The notes: a model not told the origin generated them from the sequence alone. A DNA stretch of 42,440 bases from CAZBYL01 sp964496275 (GCA_964496275.1 CAZBYL010000017.1:1-42440), one strand, 5' to 3'; shown: positions 32,966-41,561, numbered from the stretch's first letter. Program-made: numbers and translations.

Positions 32966-32966
32966 A

Positions 32967-33761
32967 ATGAAAAAGGTACTCACAATAGCCGGTTCCGATT
33001 GCAGCGGCGGAGCTGGAATACAGGCGGATCTTAAAACTATGACAGCTCACGGATTGTATGGAATGAGCGTAATCACGGCACTTACGGCTCAGAACACCAC
33101 AGGTGTCTATGGCATTTTCGATGTATCGCCGGAATTTGTTTCTTCTCAGATAGACTCTGTTTTTAACGACATACGCCCCGATGCGGTAAAAATAGGCATG
33201 GTCTCAAATGCCGAGATTATCAGGGCAATAGCTGCGGGTCTGAAAAAACACAAGGCAGTAAACATAGTAGCCGACCCGGTAATGGTATCCACAAGCGGCA
33301 GCAGACTTCTTAACGGTGATGCGTCGGATGCACTGTGCAAAGAGCTTTTGCCGATGGCGTCGCTTATCACACCGAACATACCGGAAGGGGAAGTCCTATG
33401 CGGTGCGCCGATATCCGGCGCTGAGGACATGGCCGAGGCGGCGCGGAAGATATATGAAAAAACAGGTTCCGCAGTTCTTTTAAAAGGCGGGCATCTGAGT
33501 GATTGCGCAGATGACCTGTTATATTCACCCGATGACGGGATAGTATGGTTTCGATCTGTGAGAGTCAACAACGACAATACTCACGGAACGGGCTGTACCC
33601 TTTCTTCCGCCATTGCATGCGGTCTTGCATGCGGATTTTCCGTAAAGGAGAGCGTGGCGCGCGCCAAGGAATATATCACTAAGGCGCTTGAATCAGGATT
33701 AAATCTGGGAAGCGGCAGCGGGCCTCTGAACCACTGCTTCGGTATAAAGAGCCGGGATTGA
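32967..33761 (+). CDS. thiD: Hydroxymethylpyrimidine/phosphomethylpyrimidine kinase
   Basis: A 264-residue ribokinase-fold enzyme that phosphorylates HMP and then HMP-phosphate. The N terminus VLTIAGSDCSGGAGIQADLKT is diagnostic. VADPVMVSTSG and TPNIPEGEVL follow, and NTHGTGCTLSSAIAC holds the catalytic Asp-less anion-hole/ATP segment normal for this family. It begins one base after thiE, with AGGAGGG upstream. A terminator lies about 210 bases downstream, so the operon ends here. No thiC, thiG or thiH is visible, in line with salvage. Confidence 0.95.
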   Translation: MKKVLTIAGSDCSGGAGIQADLKTMTAHGLYGMSVITALTAQNTTGVYGIFDVSPEFVSSQIDSVFNDIRPDAVKIGMVSNAEIIRAIAAGLKKHKAVNIVADPVMVSTSGSRLLNGDASDALCKELLPMASLITPNIPEGEVLCGAPISGAEDMAEAARKIYEKTGSAVLLKGGHLSDCADDLLYSPDDGIVWFRSVRVNNDNTHGTGCTLSSAIACGLACGFSVKESVARAKEYITKALESGLNLGSGSGPLNHCFGIKSRD

Positions 33762-33974
33762 AACTGTACTTTCCGCAAAGACAGCGCCGGACAAAACCTA
33801 CGCATATTCCGGTAAATTAAAAAACCAGCAGATGCAAAAACGAAATACAGGCGTCATGATATCACGTGCAGCGCTTAGCGGCTCTCTGTCGATACCGACA
33901 CAGATAGGTTTCTTGATCCGTCTAAAAGACATGAACCCATAGAGACAAAATATGGCATACAAACTGAATATGAG

Positions 33975-34015
33975 AAATCAATCCGCAGATTACAATTTGT
34001 GGATTGATTTTTTAT
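33975..34015 (+). terminator. Terminator downstream of the thi operon
   Basis: AAATCAATCC pairs with GGATTGATTT (ten pairs) around a 16-base loop and is followed by TTTTTAT. It lies 213 bases after the thiD stop. Confidence 0.7.
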
Positions 34016-34050
34016 AATGATGAGTTTTTTTAGAATCACTGTAACTATGC

Positions 34051-34068
34051 TCCGTAAAATTTTACGGA
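34051..34068. repeat. Perfect 18-base palindrome
   Basis: TCCGTAAAATTTTACGGA is a perfect palindrome without spacer, 60 bases downstream of the HxlR gene end. It could be a protein binding site or the edge of an inserted segment. It is too AT-rich in the middle to be a strong terminator. Confidence 0.5.
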
Positions 34069-34089
34069 TATAACCGGCAAGTAGGAATA

Positions 34090-34125
34090 AAAAGCCATAA
34101 TGGATTTATTTTCATTACGGCTTTT
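34090..34125 (-). terminator. Terminator of the HxlR regulator gene
   Basis: AAAAGCC-A-TAATG pairs with CATTA-C-GGCTTTT (12 pairs, one mismatch) right at the end of the HxlR gene, with T-rich sequence following on the minus strand. Confidence 0.65.
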
Positions 34126-34492
34126 ATTTTTGCTCTTCTGTGCATTGCGGGCTGGTGAGAACAAATCGGTCATCTATATTTTTTTCTCCCCACTTACACA
34201 TCAGCTCCAATATTGGGAAAAGCGACCTTCCCTTTTCCGTAATGGAGTATTCTACCCTCGGAGGCACTTCTGCAAAGCACTGCCGATGAATTAATCCATC
34301 TGCCTCTAACTCTCTCAGTTGGTTGGTTAGTGTTTTTTGAGAAATAGAGGTAATCGTAGTCATAAGTTCATTAAATCTTTTGGCGTTTTCCTCGATTAAA
34401 ATATATAAAATGAGTGGCTTAGCCTTGCCGCCAATCATTTTGAGCGTCACCTCTATTTCGCAGCTTACCTCTGTTTTATCTTTATTTTTCAT
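34124..34492 (-). CDS. HxlR family transcriptional regulator
   Basis: A 122-residue winged-helix HxlR regulator. CEIEVTLKMIGGKAKPLILYIL is the typical first helix with the conserved Cys, then RFNELMTTITSISQKTLTNQLRELEADGLIHRQ (helix-turn-helix) and VEYSITEKGRSL (wing). GGAGGTAAC lies just before ATG 34492. It is divergent from the aldo/keto reductase 290 bases away and probably controls it, as HxlR proteins often sense electrophiles or aldehydes. Codon choice is more AT-rich than in the thi genes, which suggests transfer from a low-GC Firmicute; this is a by-eye impression. Confidence 0.88.
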   Translation of the reverse strand: MKNKDKTEVSCEIEVTLKMIGGKAKPLILYILIEENAKRFNELMTTITSISQKTLTNQLRELEADGLIHRQCFAEVPPRVEYSITEKGRSLFPILELMCKWGEKNIDDRFVLTSPQCTEEQK

Positions 34493-34618
34493 TTGTTACC
34501 TCCGTTACACTAAGAGTAAAATATGTGCCTGATTGACTTTGTATTTTAACAAAATTATAATTATTGCTATAACAGTAATTTATGCTATATTGAGGACGAA
34601 GTCAAGGGAAAATTTGAA

Positions 34619-34709
34619 ATGAATCCTTACGCGTTTAGGCATAGAAAATGTTGATGAGCTGAATCAATCTCTTGCTTCCTTTGCAGCAAAGCAAGAAGAG
34701 AAAGTTTAG
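34619..34709 (+). pseudogene. Degenerate 3' end of an unidentified gene
   Basis: A short stretch reads LGIENVDELNQSLASFAAKQEEKV then TAG at 34707-34709, with amphipathic helix character. Upstream, NPYA is in another frame (ATG 34619), which suggests a one-base frameshift near 34635. It resembles the C terminus of a small oxidoreductase or flavoprotein gene whose front part is missing. It lies between the HxlR gene and its likely target, so a former member of this pair may have been lost. Confidence 0.3.
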
Positions 34710-34784
34710 TATCATTGAAAAAGGCAATTTATATAAATCCAAAATCGCTGTGTGTGCTGAGCATTGGAAAATAAGGAGAAAATG

Positions 34785-35933
34785 ATGAAATATAGAACAT
34801 TTGGCAGAACAGGTTTAAGAGCAAGTGAAATTGGTTTAGGCGGAGAATGGTTCAATGGATTAACTGCCGAAGAAAGCAAGTTGATTATTGACGAATCAAT
34901 CAAAAATGGTATCAATCTTATTGATATTTTTATGCCACAAGCGCCTACAAGGGATAACTTGGGATATGCGCTAAAGGACAGACGTGATAAGTTTATCATT
35001 CAAGGACACCTTTGCACTGTTTTTGAGGATGATCAATATGAAAGAACTCGCGATATTGAAAAAGTTAAGCAATCTTTTGATGATTTACTTCAAAGGCTAG
35101 ATACCGATTATATTGACATCGGTATGATTCACTATGTGGATAGTGAGGACGATTACAAATCGGTTTTTGATACAGAAATTATAGAATATGCTAAAGAACT
35201 AAAGAAAAACGGTACTATCGGCTGCATCGGTATGAGCTCTCATAACCCGCATATTGCTCTGAAAGCTGTGGAAAGCGGACTGATTGATGTATTGATGTTT
35301 AGCATCAATGCCGCTTATGATTTAGAGCAATCCAATACCGATATTATGGATTTGATGGAATACAAAGGGTTTCATGAAAACGGCTGGGTAGTAGACGAAG
35401 CAAGACAAAAGCTCTATATTGCCTGCGAGAATTTAGGTGTTGACATTACTGTTATGAAACCTTTGGGGGCAGGCAGCTTACTAACTGCCGAAAGTTCCCC
35501 CTTTGGTGTTGCAATGACCGTCCCACAATGTATTCACTATGCGCTTGGCAGAAATGGAGTCAAAGTTGTTATTGTCGGTTGCCACAGCGTTTCTGAGGTA
35601 AAAGAAGCTGCACGCTATTACGAAGTAAACGATAGAGATAGAGAATACGGACACATCTTTGAAAGCGCTAATAAGTTGGAGATGACCGGCAGGTGTATGT
35701 ACTGTAATCATTGCCAGCCTTGTCCTGTTCATATTGACATCGCCGCTGTTACAAAGTATTTGAATTTAGCGGAGCAGCAGGACGAAGTTCCCGATACTGT
35801 AAGACAGCACTATTTTGCGTTGGAACACAATGCCGATAATTGCATCGGCTGCGGAAGATGTGAGCCGAACTGTCCTTTTGGTGTCAATATCCGTGAGAAT
35901 ATGGCGAGAGCAAGAAAGTTATTCGGAAAGTAA
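34785..35933 (+). CDS. Aldo/keto reductase with C-terminal 4Fe-4S ferredoxin domain
   Basis: A 382-residue protein: TIM-barrel aldo/keto reductase (residues 1-300) plus a C-terminal bacterial ferredoxin domain with two cysteine clusters, CMYCNHCQPCP and CIGCGRCEPNCP. MKYRTFGRTGLRASEIGLGGE is the family N terminus. In the usual D-T-A-x-x-Y segment it reads LIDIFMPQAPTRDN, so the standard catalytic Tyr is not evident; this variant is common in the Fe-S subfamily. It probably takes electrons from a ferredoxin or flavin partner rather than simply NADPH. AAGGAG lies six bases before ATG 34785. It lies divergent from the HxlR regulator in the AT-rich segment. Confidence 0.9.
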   Translation: MKYRTFGRTGLRASEIGLGGEWFNGLTAEESKLIIDESIKNGINLIDIFMPQAPTRDNLGYALKDRRDKFIIQGHLCTVFEDDQYERTRDIEKVKQSFDDLLQRLDTDYIDIGMIHYVDSEDDYKSVFDTEIIEYAKELKKNGTIGCIGMSSHNPHIALKAVESGLIDVLMFSINAAYDLEQSNTDIMDLMEYKGFHENGWVVDEARQKLYIACENLGVDITVMKPLGAGSLLTAESSPFGVAMTVPQCIHYALGRNGVKVVIVGCHSVSEVKEAARYYEVNDRDREYGHIFESANKLEMTGRCMYCNHCQPCPVHIDIAAVTKYLNLAEQQDEVPDTVRQHYFALEHNADNCIGCGRCEPNCPFGVNIRENMARARKLFGK

Positions 35934-36057
35934 AATAAATAAGCACAAAAATCTATTTATCATTTAAGTCGGGGTGCAGACAAAAAGTCGGACAGAACTA
36001 AGCTCCATCGAAATGCAGCCCCCTGTAGTCTTATTTGTTTAATTTTTCTTTTATCCA

Positions 36058-36285
36058 TTACTTTTTGTCCCCCGCCTTATAGTTAAGCAATGTCTCATTG
36101 GTAACAGAAAAATCAATATTATGCTTGAGACAGAATTCTTTTATGCTTTTCGCCGCATTCTCATCTGCCTGCAGTCTAAAAAGCCACGCCAATTTTCTTC
36201 GCAAATTCTTCTGGCGTAATAAATAAGCATTGCCTGTTTTGGGTCAGACAGTGCACATACATCAAGGAATTGGATGCGCAGTTAT
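36058..36285 (-). pseudogene. Fragment of a decayed protein-coding gene
   Basis: Read on the minus strand, DVCALSDPKQAMLIYYARRICEEN in one frame and LFRLQADENAAKSIKEFC and KHNIDFSVTNETLLNYKAG in the neighbouring frame give protein-like sequence, ending at TAA 36060-36058. A frameshift near 36178 connects them. I do not recognise the family. It supports the view that 33.8-36.5 kb is an imported and decaying segment. Confidence 0.3.
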
Positions 36286-36462
36286 TCGAGAATTTGTGAA
36301 AAAGATAATTGTATTCAAAGCTGAAAAGATTGATGGTCACAGGAACAGCGTATCCCAATCATTTATAATTGTATCGGAACAGTCGAACTTCCGAAAAGCA
36401 AAAAAATGGCACAGTCGATTGTTACGACCATGCCAAATTTCAAGGTGATTAAATACCTTAGT

Positions 36463-36489
36463 GAGCCGCCTTTTGGCGGCTCCTTTTTT
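36463..36489 (+). terminator. Plus-strand terminator at the end of the AT-rich segment
   Basis: GAGCCGCC pairs with GGCGGCTC around a TTTT loop and is followed by CCTTTTTTA. It is 15 bases beyond the stop of the ferredoxin gene on the other strand and may stop readthrough in both directions. Confidence 0.75.
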
Positions 36490-36503
36490 ATTTCAGTTAA
36501 AAT

Positions 36504-36677
36504 TTACTGAGCGATTGCGCTCACAGGGCATGTTGCGACGCATGCTCCGCACTCGACGCATGTATCCGCATCAACGGACGCCTTGCCGCCTTCAACTGAT
36601 ATTGCAGATGTGGGGCAAACTCCTACACAAGCTTCGCAGCCTACACAAGTATCCTGATCTACTACTGCCTTTGCCAT
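36504..36677 (-). CDS. 2[4Fe-4S] ferredoxin, clostridial type
   Basis: A 57-residue ferredoxin. The first cluster motif is C11-x-x-C14-x-x-C17-x-x-x-C21-P, the second C40-x-x-C43-x-x-C46-x-x-x-C50-P, the classic two-cluster arrangement of anaerobes. It carries low-potential electrons between dehydrogenases, hydrogenases and reductases in the cytosol. AAGGAGG precedes ATG 36677 by about 11 bases. It stands alone between the terminator at 36463 and the thiT gene. An electron link to the nearby Fe-S aldo/keto reductase is possible but not shown. Confidence 0.95.
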   Translation of the reverse strand: MAKAVVDQDTCVGCEACVGVCPTSAISVEGGKASVDADTCVECGACVATCPVSAIAQ

Positions 36678-36782
36678 TATGAATAGTCCTCCTTAATGTA
36701 TGTTGCTATCATATACGCCGGAACATTCTGTCCCGAACGCCCTTATTCTATCGTGAAAAGCGATAAGGTTCAACTGTTTTCT

Positions 36783-37280
36783 TTAGATTTTATTTATTCT
36801 GGGCCAAACGGCATATACAAGTATTGTTGATATAACGGCTTCCGGAATTACAGCGCTTGCGTTATAGACGAGAGAATAAACCCACACATTTGTGCCGGCC
36901 GGTGCGTAACTTGAAAAGAAAATTACTCCGGAAGCAACGGCGCAGGCAAGGTTCGCCATAGCTCCGACAGCGGTTCCGGCTATCTTATTGGCTCCGAAAA
37001 ATCCGGACAGGCCGAGCGCGGCATAAGCCATCGGATAATCCAGAAGCGCCTGAAGCGGGTGAACGACATATCCTCCGAGCAGAAGGTGAATAAGTCCTGT
37101 CACAGCGCCTGCCACCAATCCGTAAACTCCGCCGCGTCTGAGTGCGAATACAAAGATGGGCAGCATGGCAAGGCTGACGGAACCTCCCTGCGGCATGGTA
37201 AAAAGTTTCAGATACGAAAGAGCCGTCGAGAGGGCGATACAGAGAGATGCTTCGATTGTTACTTTGAGCGGTATTTTCAT
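36783..37280 (-). CDS. thiT: Thiamine ECF transporter substrate-binding subunit ThiT
   Basis: A 165-residue membrane S-component with about six hydrophobic segments. The family signature FTMPQGGSVSLAMLPIFVFALRRG is present, and YAPAGTNVWVYSLVYNAS later on matches the thiamine-binding region. ThiT binds thiamine outside and works with the shared EcfT/EcfA module, none of which lies in the window. A TPP riboswitch upstream on the same strand confirms the thiamine role. AAGGGAG before ATG 37280 sets the start; an in-frame codon 36 bases upstream has no signal. Confidence 0.95.
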   Translation of the reverse strand: MKIPLKVTIEASLCIALSTALSYLKLFTMPQGGSVSLAMLPIFVFALRRGGVYGLVAGAVTGLIHLLLGGYVVHPLQALLDYPMAYAALGLSGFFGANKIAGTAVGAMANLACAVASGVIFFSSYAPAGTNVWVYSLVYNASAVIPEAVISTILVYAVWPRINKI

Positions 37281-37362
37281 TTGGAACTCCCTTCCTGTGT
37301 AAAATTCGCGGTACATCGGTCGAGAGTATATCCAAAAGCCGTAAAAAATTTGGAAAGTCTCA

Positions 37363-37470
37363 TCTTCCCTCCGCCGGCATTATCCGGTTCAGGTTCAAAG
37401 GGTCAAGCTTCTCTCAAAAAAGCACGAAACAATAAGAGAAGGCTAGTCTCAGTCGTAATGACGCCCCCGA
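37363..37470 (-). promoter_or_regulatory. TPP riboswitch upstream of thiT
   Basis: Read on the minus strand the leader shows GGGGGCGT, ACTGAGACTAGC, an extended P3 stem (CTTCTCTT with GAGAGAAG), then GACCCTTTGAACCTGA and GGATAATGCCGGCG, AGGGAAG. These are the THI-box blocks. A short hairpin at about 37340-37365 followed by TTTTTT may be the terminator. The likely -35 TTGACA is at 37503-37508 on the minus strand. Confidence 0.93.
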
Positions 37471-37779
37471 TGCATAACTGTTTTAACAATACAGAGATAT
37501 ATTGTCAAGTGTCATTTGTTAAAAAAATAACGGAATTCTGTTTTAATTTCTCGTATGCTATGGACAAATGAATCTGAATAGTAGTAATATTACTTAAGCA
37601 GTTGTTTCAAAATTTATTTCCATAATCCATATTCTTTACCGCAGCACATAGTGCGCTGTGATTCAAAACGGGGCGGAGGTGGGGATTAGGACGATTTTTG
37701 CACCAATTTGCTCTCATTTTTCATTGCTTTTATACCCTTGTTTATTTCACCGGATAATGAAAGGAGATGTCATTCCGTA
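37471..37779. other. Gap upstream of nhaC
   Basis: About 310 bases without a gene. The first 40 carry the minus-strand promoter of the thiT riboswitch. The rest should hold the nhaC promoter. AAGGAG at 37761-37766 is the only ribosome binding site seen and lies 13 bases from the ATG used. Confidence 0.4.
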
Positions 37780-39300
37780 ATGGAGAGACGTAAACCATCG
37801 CTTGGTCTGGCAATTTTGGTATTTGCACTGGCGGCGGCAATGATCGCTGCAACCGTTCTTATTTGGGCTGTTGATATTCACATCACGCTTGTTTTGTCCG
37901 CACTTGTAGCAGGAGCCATAGGTATCTTGGTTCTTAAATATGATTATGCTACCATCGAAAAGGGCATCATAGACGGTATCATGACAGGTATGCAGGCATG
38001 CCTCATTCTATACACCGTAGGTCCGCTGGTAGGTACATGGATTGTAAGCGGAGTTGTTCCCAGCATGATATACTACGGTCTTTCAATACTCAGCCCGTCA
38101 ATTTTCCTTCTTGCAACACTTGTTATCTGCACAATAGTCGCCCTTGCGACAGGAACTTCATGGGGAACAGCCGGTACGGTCGGTATAGCTCTTATGGGAA
38201 TTGCAATAGGGCTTGATATCCCGGCTCCGCTTACCGCAGGCATCATCATTTCCGGAGGCTACTGCGGCGACAAAATGTCCCCCCTCTCCGACACGACAAA
38301 CCTTGCCCCTGCCGTTGCCGGAACAGACCTCTTCCAGCACATCAGAGCAATGTGCTGGACCACGATTCCCACCTACATCATCGTAGCCGTCATAACTTTG
38401 GTTATTGGCTTCAGGTATGCGGGCGGAGAACTCGACACGGGTAAAATTGCCGCCATGCAGGCCTTAATGGACGCGGAATTCTGGATCAGCCCGCTGGCTT
38501 TCATTGCGCCTCTGGTCGTAATCGTACTCTCTGCAATGGGAAAGCCCGCGCTTCCCAGCCTCTATGCCGGTATCTTTATCGCAGCCGGATTTTCTGCATT
38601 CCAGGGAACCGGAATCGGCGATATTCTCAACATCATGCAGTATGGCTATGTTCCCACTCTGTCCGCAGAAATAGTGGGAGCGGGAGAAGATGCGGCGGCG
38701 CTTGCCAAAATTCTTGCTGATAACTCCATCACGCTCGAACCTAAGCTTGTGCTCGAAGCCTCCAAAGACATAGTAAAACTCATGGAACGCGGCGGACTCC
38801 AGTCAATGAACTGGACGATCTCCCTCATAATCTGCGCCTTCACATTCGGCTCAACGATGGAAGTTTGCGGCTTCCTTAACGTTATGCTTGAGGCTATAAT
38901 GAAGCCCATTAAATCCGTAGGCGGAATGGTAACGGCAACATTGGCATCCTGCTTCATCTGCGACCTCTTCCTCGGCGACCAGTACCTCTCCATAGCGATG
39001 CCCGGACGTATGTTCAAGTCCGCGTTCGATGAGAAGGGACTGCACCCGAGAATGCTCTCTCGCACACTCGAAGATGCCGGTACGCTTGTTTCCGTTCTGA
39101 TTCCGTGGAATACCTGCGGTGCGTACCATGCGGGAGTCCTTGGCGTCAGCACATTAGAATACGTTCCCTACGCGTTCCTCAACTACCTGAACCCAATCTT
39201 AGCTTCGGTTATGACATTCATGGGTATCGGTATATTCTGGCGCGGTAAGGACGGAGAACCGGTGCACGGCGGCAAGACACGTCCCGAAAATCTCAAATAG
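37780..39300 (+). CDS. nhaC: Na+/H+ antiporter, NhaC family
   Basis: A 506-residue membrane antiporter with at least 11 hydrophobic segments. The region IVALATGTSWGTAGTVGIALMGIA and ISGGYCGDKMSPLSDTTNLAPAVAG is diagnostic of NhaC; the latter holds the probable ion-binding acidic residue. It exchanges Na+ for H+ and would support Na+-coupled uptake, such as the TRAP system here. ATG 37780 is the only start that gives the family N terminus, although its AAGGAG is 13 bases away. A small membrane protein gene follows after 18 bases. Confidence 0.92.
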   Translation: MERRKPSLGLAILVFALAAAMIAATVLIWAVDIHITLVLSALVAGAIGILVLKYDYATIEKGIIDGIMTGMQACLILYTVGPLVGTWIVSGVVPSMIYYGLSILSPSIFLLATLVICTIVALATGTSWGTAGTVGIALMGIAIGLDIPAPLTAGIIISGGYCGDKMSPLSDTTNLAPAVAGTDLFQHIRAMCWTTIPTYIIVAVITLVIGFRYAGGELDTGKIAAMQALMDAEFWISPLAFIAPLVVIVLSAMGKPALPSLYAGIFIAAGFSAFQGTGIGDILNIMQYGYVPTLSAEIVGAGEDAAALAKILADNSITLEPKLVLEASKDIVKLMERGGLQSMNWTISLIICAFTFGSTMEVCGFLNVMLEAIMKPIKSVGGMVTATLASCFICDLFLGDQYLSIAMPGRMFKSAFDEKGLHPRMLSRTLEDAGTLVSVLIPWNTCGAYHAGVLGVSTLEYVPYAFLNYLNPILASVMTFMGIGIFWRGKDGEPVHGGKTRPENLK

Positions 39301-39318
39301 TTTAAGGGGAGTCTCTAA

Positions 39319-39777
39319 TTGTCGCAAAAACTTGTTCCGCTGCAAAGGCTGCTTATATCAAAAACGGGAAGCACCAACACAAACCTAAAGACGTTTACCT
39401 TTGCGGCGATAGGAGTCTATCTCATAGGCTCCACAGCATGGAGGTATTTCTCAGCAGGGATAACCGATGCTATGACCTCCAATCTGATTATAGGCGCGGC
39501 GTCGTTCTTTGTACTGAAATACCAAAAGATCGTCTACGTATCACCCGTCGGCATGGTCAAAGAGACCCATACGTGGGTCACGCACCACAGAGATCTGCTC
39601 AGGTGGGAAGATATCGCTTTCATAACTATAATGAGAAAGCGCAAACAGACATTGGTCTTTCTTGAAAGGGACACACTCGGCTGGAAACTTCTCTTCGACA
39701 ACGACCAGATCGACGAGCTGAAAAGTCTCTTTGAGCAGTACATTCCGGACGTTGAAATCAACGACATACAGAATTAA
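39319..39777 (+). CDS. Small membrane-associated protein of unknown function
   Basis: A 152-residue protein downstream of nhaC in the same unit. Two hydrophobic segments (about residues 26-45 and 52-66) are followed by a soluble C-terminal region rich in beta strands: KIVYVSPVGMVKETHTWVTHHRDLLRWEDIAFITIM resembles bacterial PH-like (bPH) domain strands, ending in a helix, DELKSLFEQY. TTG 39319 with AAGGGGAG upstream is the start. Its association with nhaC suggests a membrane or ion-transport accessory role, but no function is known to me. Confidence 0.65.
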   Translation: MSQKLVPLQRLLISKTGSTNTNLKTFTFAAIGVYLIGSTAWRYFSAGITDAMTSNLIIGAASFFVLKYQKIVYVSPVGMVKETHTWVTHHRDLLRWEDIAFITIMRKRKQTLVFLERDTLGWKLLFDNDQIDELKSLFEQYIPDVEINDIQN

Positions 39778-39820
39778 AATGCCGTTTGGCCGCAGCGAAA
39801 CTCAAAGACAAAATAACAAC

Positions 39821-39856
39821 AAAGAAAGGGCGCTCTTTCGGGCGCCCTTTCTTTTT
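39821..39856. terminator. Convergent terminator between the nhaC unit and fprA
   Basis: AAAGAAAGGGCGC pairs with GCGCCCTTTCTTT (13 pairs) around an eight-base loop, followed by TT and preceded by A-rich sequence, so it may work in both directions. It lies 43 bases after the plus-strand gene. Confidence 0.9.
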
Positions 39857-39936
39857 GAATGTTTTGTCTTTATGCCCCCAATTAAATCTTGATTATATAC
39901 AGGGCTCAACTTATTTTACATTGCAAAAATTCCAGC

Positions 39937-41142
39937 TTAGGCGTTAAAATTCTTGACCGCCTTTGCGACATTGCGCCCCAGAAGGCGGCACTGCTCCAAA
40001 TCAGCTTCGGACGGAGACGACTTCACCTCGACTGACGGATCTACAAGGGTCCACTCTCCGCCGCGCTCCGCAAACACCTGAAGCTCCGCCAAAGCTCCCT
40101 TGCTCCAACTGTAAGAGCCGCAAATTCCCAGCACTCTGTTCTTCATCATCTTGTTGGAGAGGGTGCGGCAAAGGTGTGCCACAGGCGGGTACAGCTCAGT
40201 ATTATAAGTGCAGCTTCCGAGAACAAGCCCTCTGTACTTCCATATATCCCGCACCATAAAGGACATATTAGAACGTGACGCGTCATGGACGATAACATTC
40301 TGTATACCCTCTTCACATGCCGCCCGCGCTATAGCATCGGTCATAAACTTCGTATTTCCGTACATCGAGCCGTACACGACGACGATGCCTTCCTCAGTCT
40401 CATGGCGGCTCCACTTATCATAAAGGTCTATTATGTGGTTCGGGTTTGAGCGAAGTATCGGCCCGTGCGCCGGGCAAATCACGGAAGGCGCGATGGCGCG
40501 GACCTTTGCTATTGCTTTCTGTGTCGGCGCGGAGTAGCGTCCCACAATATTCGCGAAATAGCGCAGGGTTTCCGCCTCATAATGGTTCATATCGAGCTCA
40601 TCATCAAAAATGCCGCCCTCAAGTGCGCTGAAGCCGCCAAAAGCGTCCGTAGAGAAAAGCACCTTCTCTGTGGTATCGAAAGTGACCATGCTCTCCGGCC
40701 AATGCACCATCGGAATCATGGCGAACGTGAGCTTATGATGTCCGAGATCAAGAGCATCTCCCTCTTTGACCTCAATAATCCCATCCTTGATTCCGTAAAA
40801 CGCGTCAAGCATCTCCGCCGTTTTTTTATTGCCAACTATCTTCATATCGGGATAAAGCTGCCTCATCATACGTATAGAGCCCGAATGGTCAGGCTCCATA
40901 TGGTCCACAATCAGATAGTCAAGCTGCTTGCCCTGCGGAAGTATAGACGTCAGTCTCTCTATATAATCGGCCAAGTTCGCGCTCTTTATGGTGTCAATTA
41001 CTGCCGTTTTTTCGTCATTTATCAGATATGCGTTGTATGCCACTCCGCAGGGCAGACTCCAAAGCCCCTCGAACAAATCTGTTTCTCTGTCATTGCCGCC
41101 TATCCAATAGATACGATCCGTTATTTTTATAGCTTTCTGCAT
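39937..41142 (-). CDS. fprA: Flavodiiron protein (FprA, A-type)
   Basis: A 401-residue soluble enzyme that reduces O2 (to water) or NO with electrons from rubredoxin or similar donors, protecting anaerobes. A metallo-beta-lactamase-like diiron domain comes first: H81-x-E83-x-D85-H86 in DHMEPDHSGS, then HWPES, STDAFGG and CPAHGP supply the other iron ligands. From about residue 255 a flavodoxin domain follows (VVVYGSMYGNTKFMTDAIA, the FMN loop; GSCTYNTELYPP). It has no rubredoxin extension, which marks the short A type. It is monocistronic between a terminator and a promoter region. Confidence 0.95.
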   Translation of the reverse strand: MQKAIKITDRIYWIGGNDRETDLFEGLWSLPCGVAYNAYLINDEKTAVIDTIKSANLADYIERLTSILPQGKQLDYLIVDHMEPDHSGSIRMMRQLYPDMKIVGNKKTAEMLDAFYGIKDGIIEVKEGDALDLGHHKLTFAMIPMVHWPESMVTFDTTEKVLFSTDAFGGFSALEGGIFDDELDMNHYEAETLRYFANIVGRYSAPTQKAIAKVRAIAPSVICPAHGPILRSNPNHIIDLYDKWSRHETEEGIVVVYGSMYGNTKFMTDAIARAACEEGIQNVIVHDASRSNMSFMVRDIWKYRGLVLGSCTYNTELYPPVAHLCRTLSNKMMKNRVLGICGSYSWSKGALAELQVFAERGGEWTLVDPSVEVKSSPSEADLEQCRLLGRNVAKAVKNFNA

Positions 41143-41561
41143 CTACGCATCAGTCCCTTCACTGTACTGTCGTACCGAAATATTATATATGCTTGCCGTT
41201 CTGTCGACATCACCTAATGTACCTCAAATTGCAAAGAAAGTTATTTTCTAATAAGAAAGATTTTTCAGATTATTGGAATTTGATTCAGACATCGCTTCGC
41301 TGCTAATACTCTTATATGTGAAAAAACACACTGCCAGACTGACTTTAGCAGTATCGTCAAATTCTTAAAAAAACAAAAATAAAGTATTGGTACGTAAAAG
41401 AAAAATAAATAGGTGTTTTTAATATGTCGGAAATGCGTTGTCAAATGTTGCAATTTTCGCCAACCTGCTTAATAATAGTAGAGTGTGGTTTATTGTTAAA
41501 ACTATCGGTATGCATGTGGCCGCAATACGGTCACAAGATGTTCCATAAGGAGGCGGAGTAA
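41143..41561. other. Divergent promoter gap between fprA and the mutase
   Basis: About 420 bases, AT-rich, with no gene recognised. It must hold promoters for fprA (minus) and the mutase (plus). The best plus-strand signal is described at 41448-41476. Confidence 0.5.
41448..41476 (+). promoter_or_regulatory. Candidate promoter of the methylmalonyl-CoA mutase gene
   Basis: TTGCAA at 41448-41453 and AATAAT at 41471-41476 are 17 bases apart. The implied leader to the GTG start is about 80 bases. Confidence 0.5.

Larger units (their letters stand above)
33762..34123. other. AT-rich gap after thiD
   Basis: No gene is seen in about 360 bases. It contains the terminator at 33975-34015, an 18-base perfect palindrome at 34051-34068 and the minus-strand terminator of the HxlR gene. 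Base composition becomes clearly AT-richer from about 33820 onward. Confidence 0.5.
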
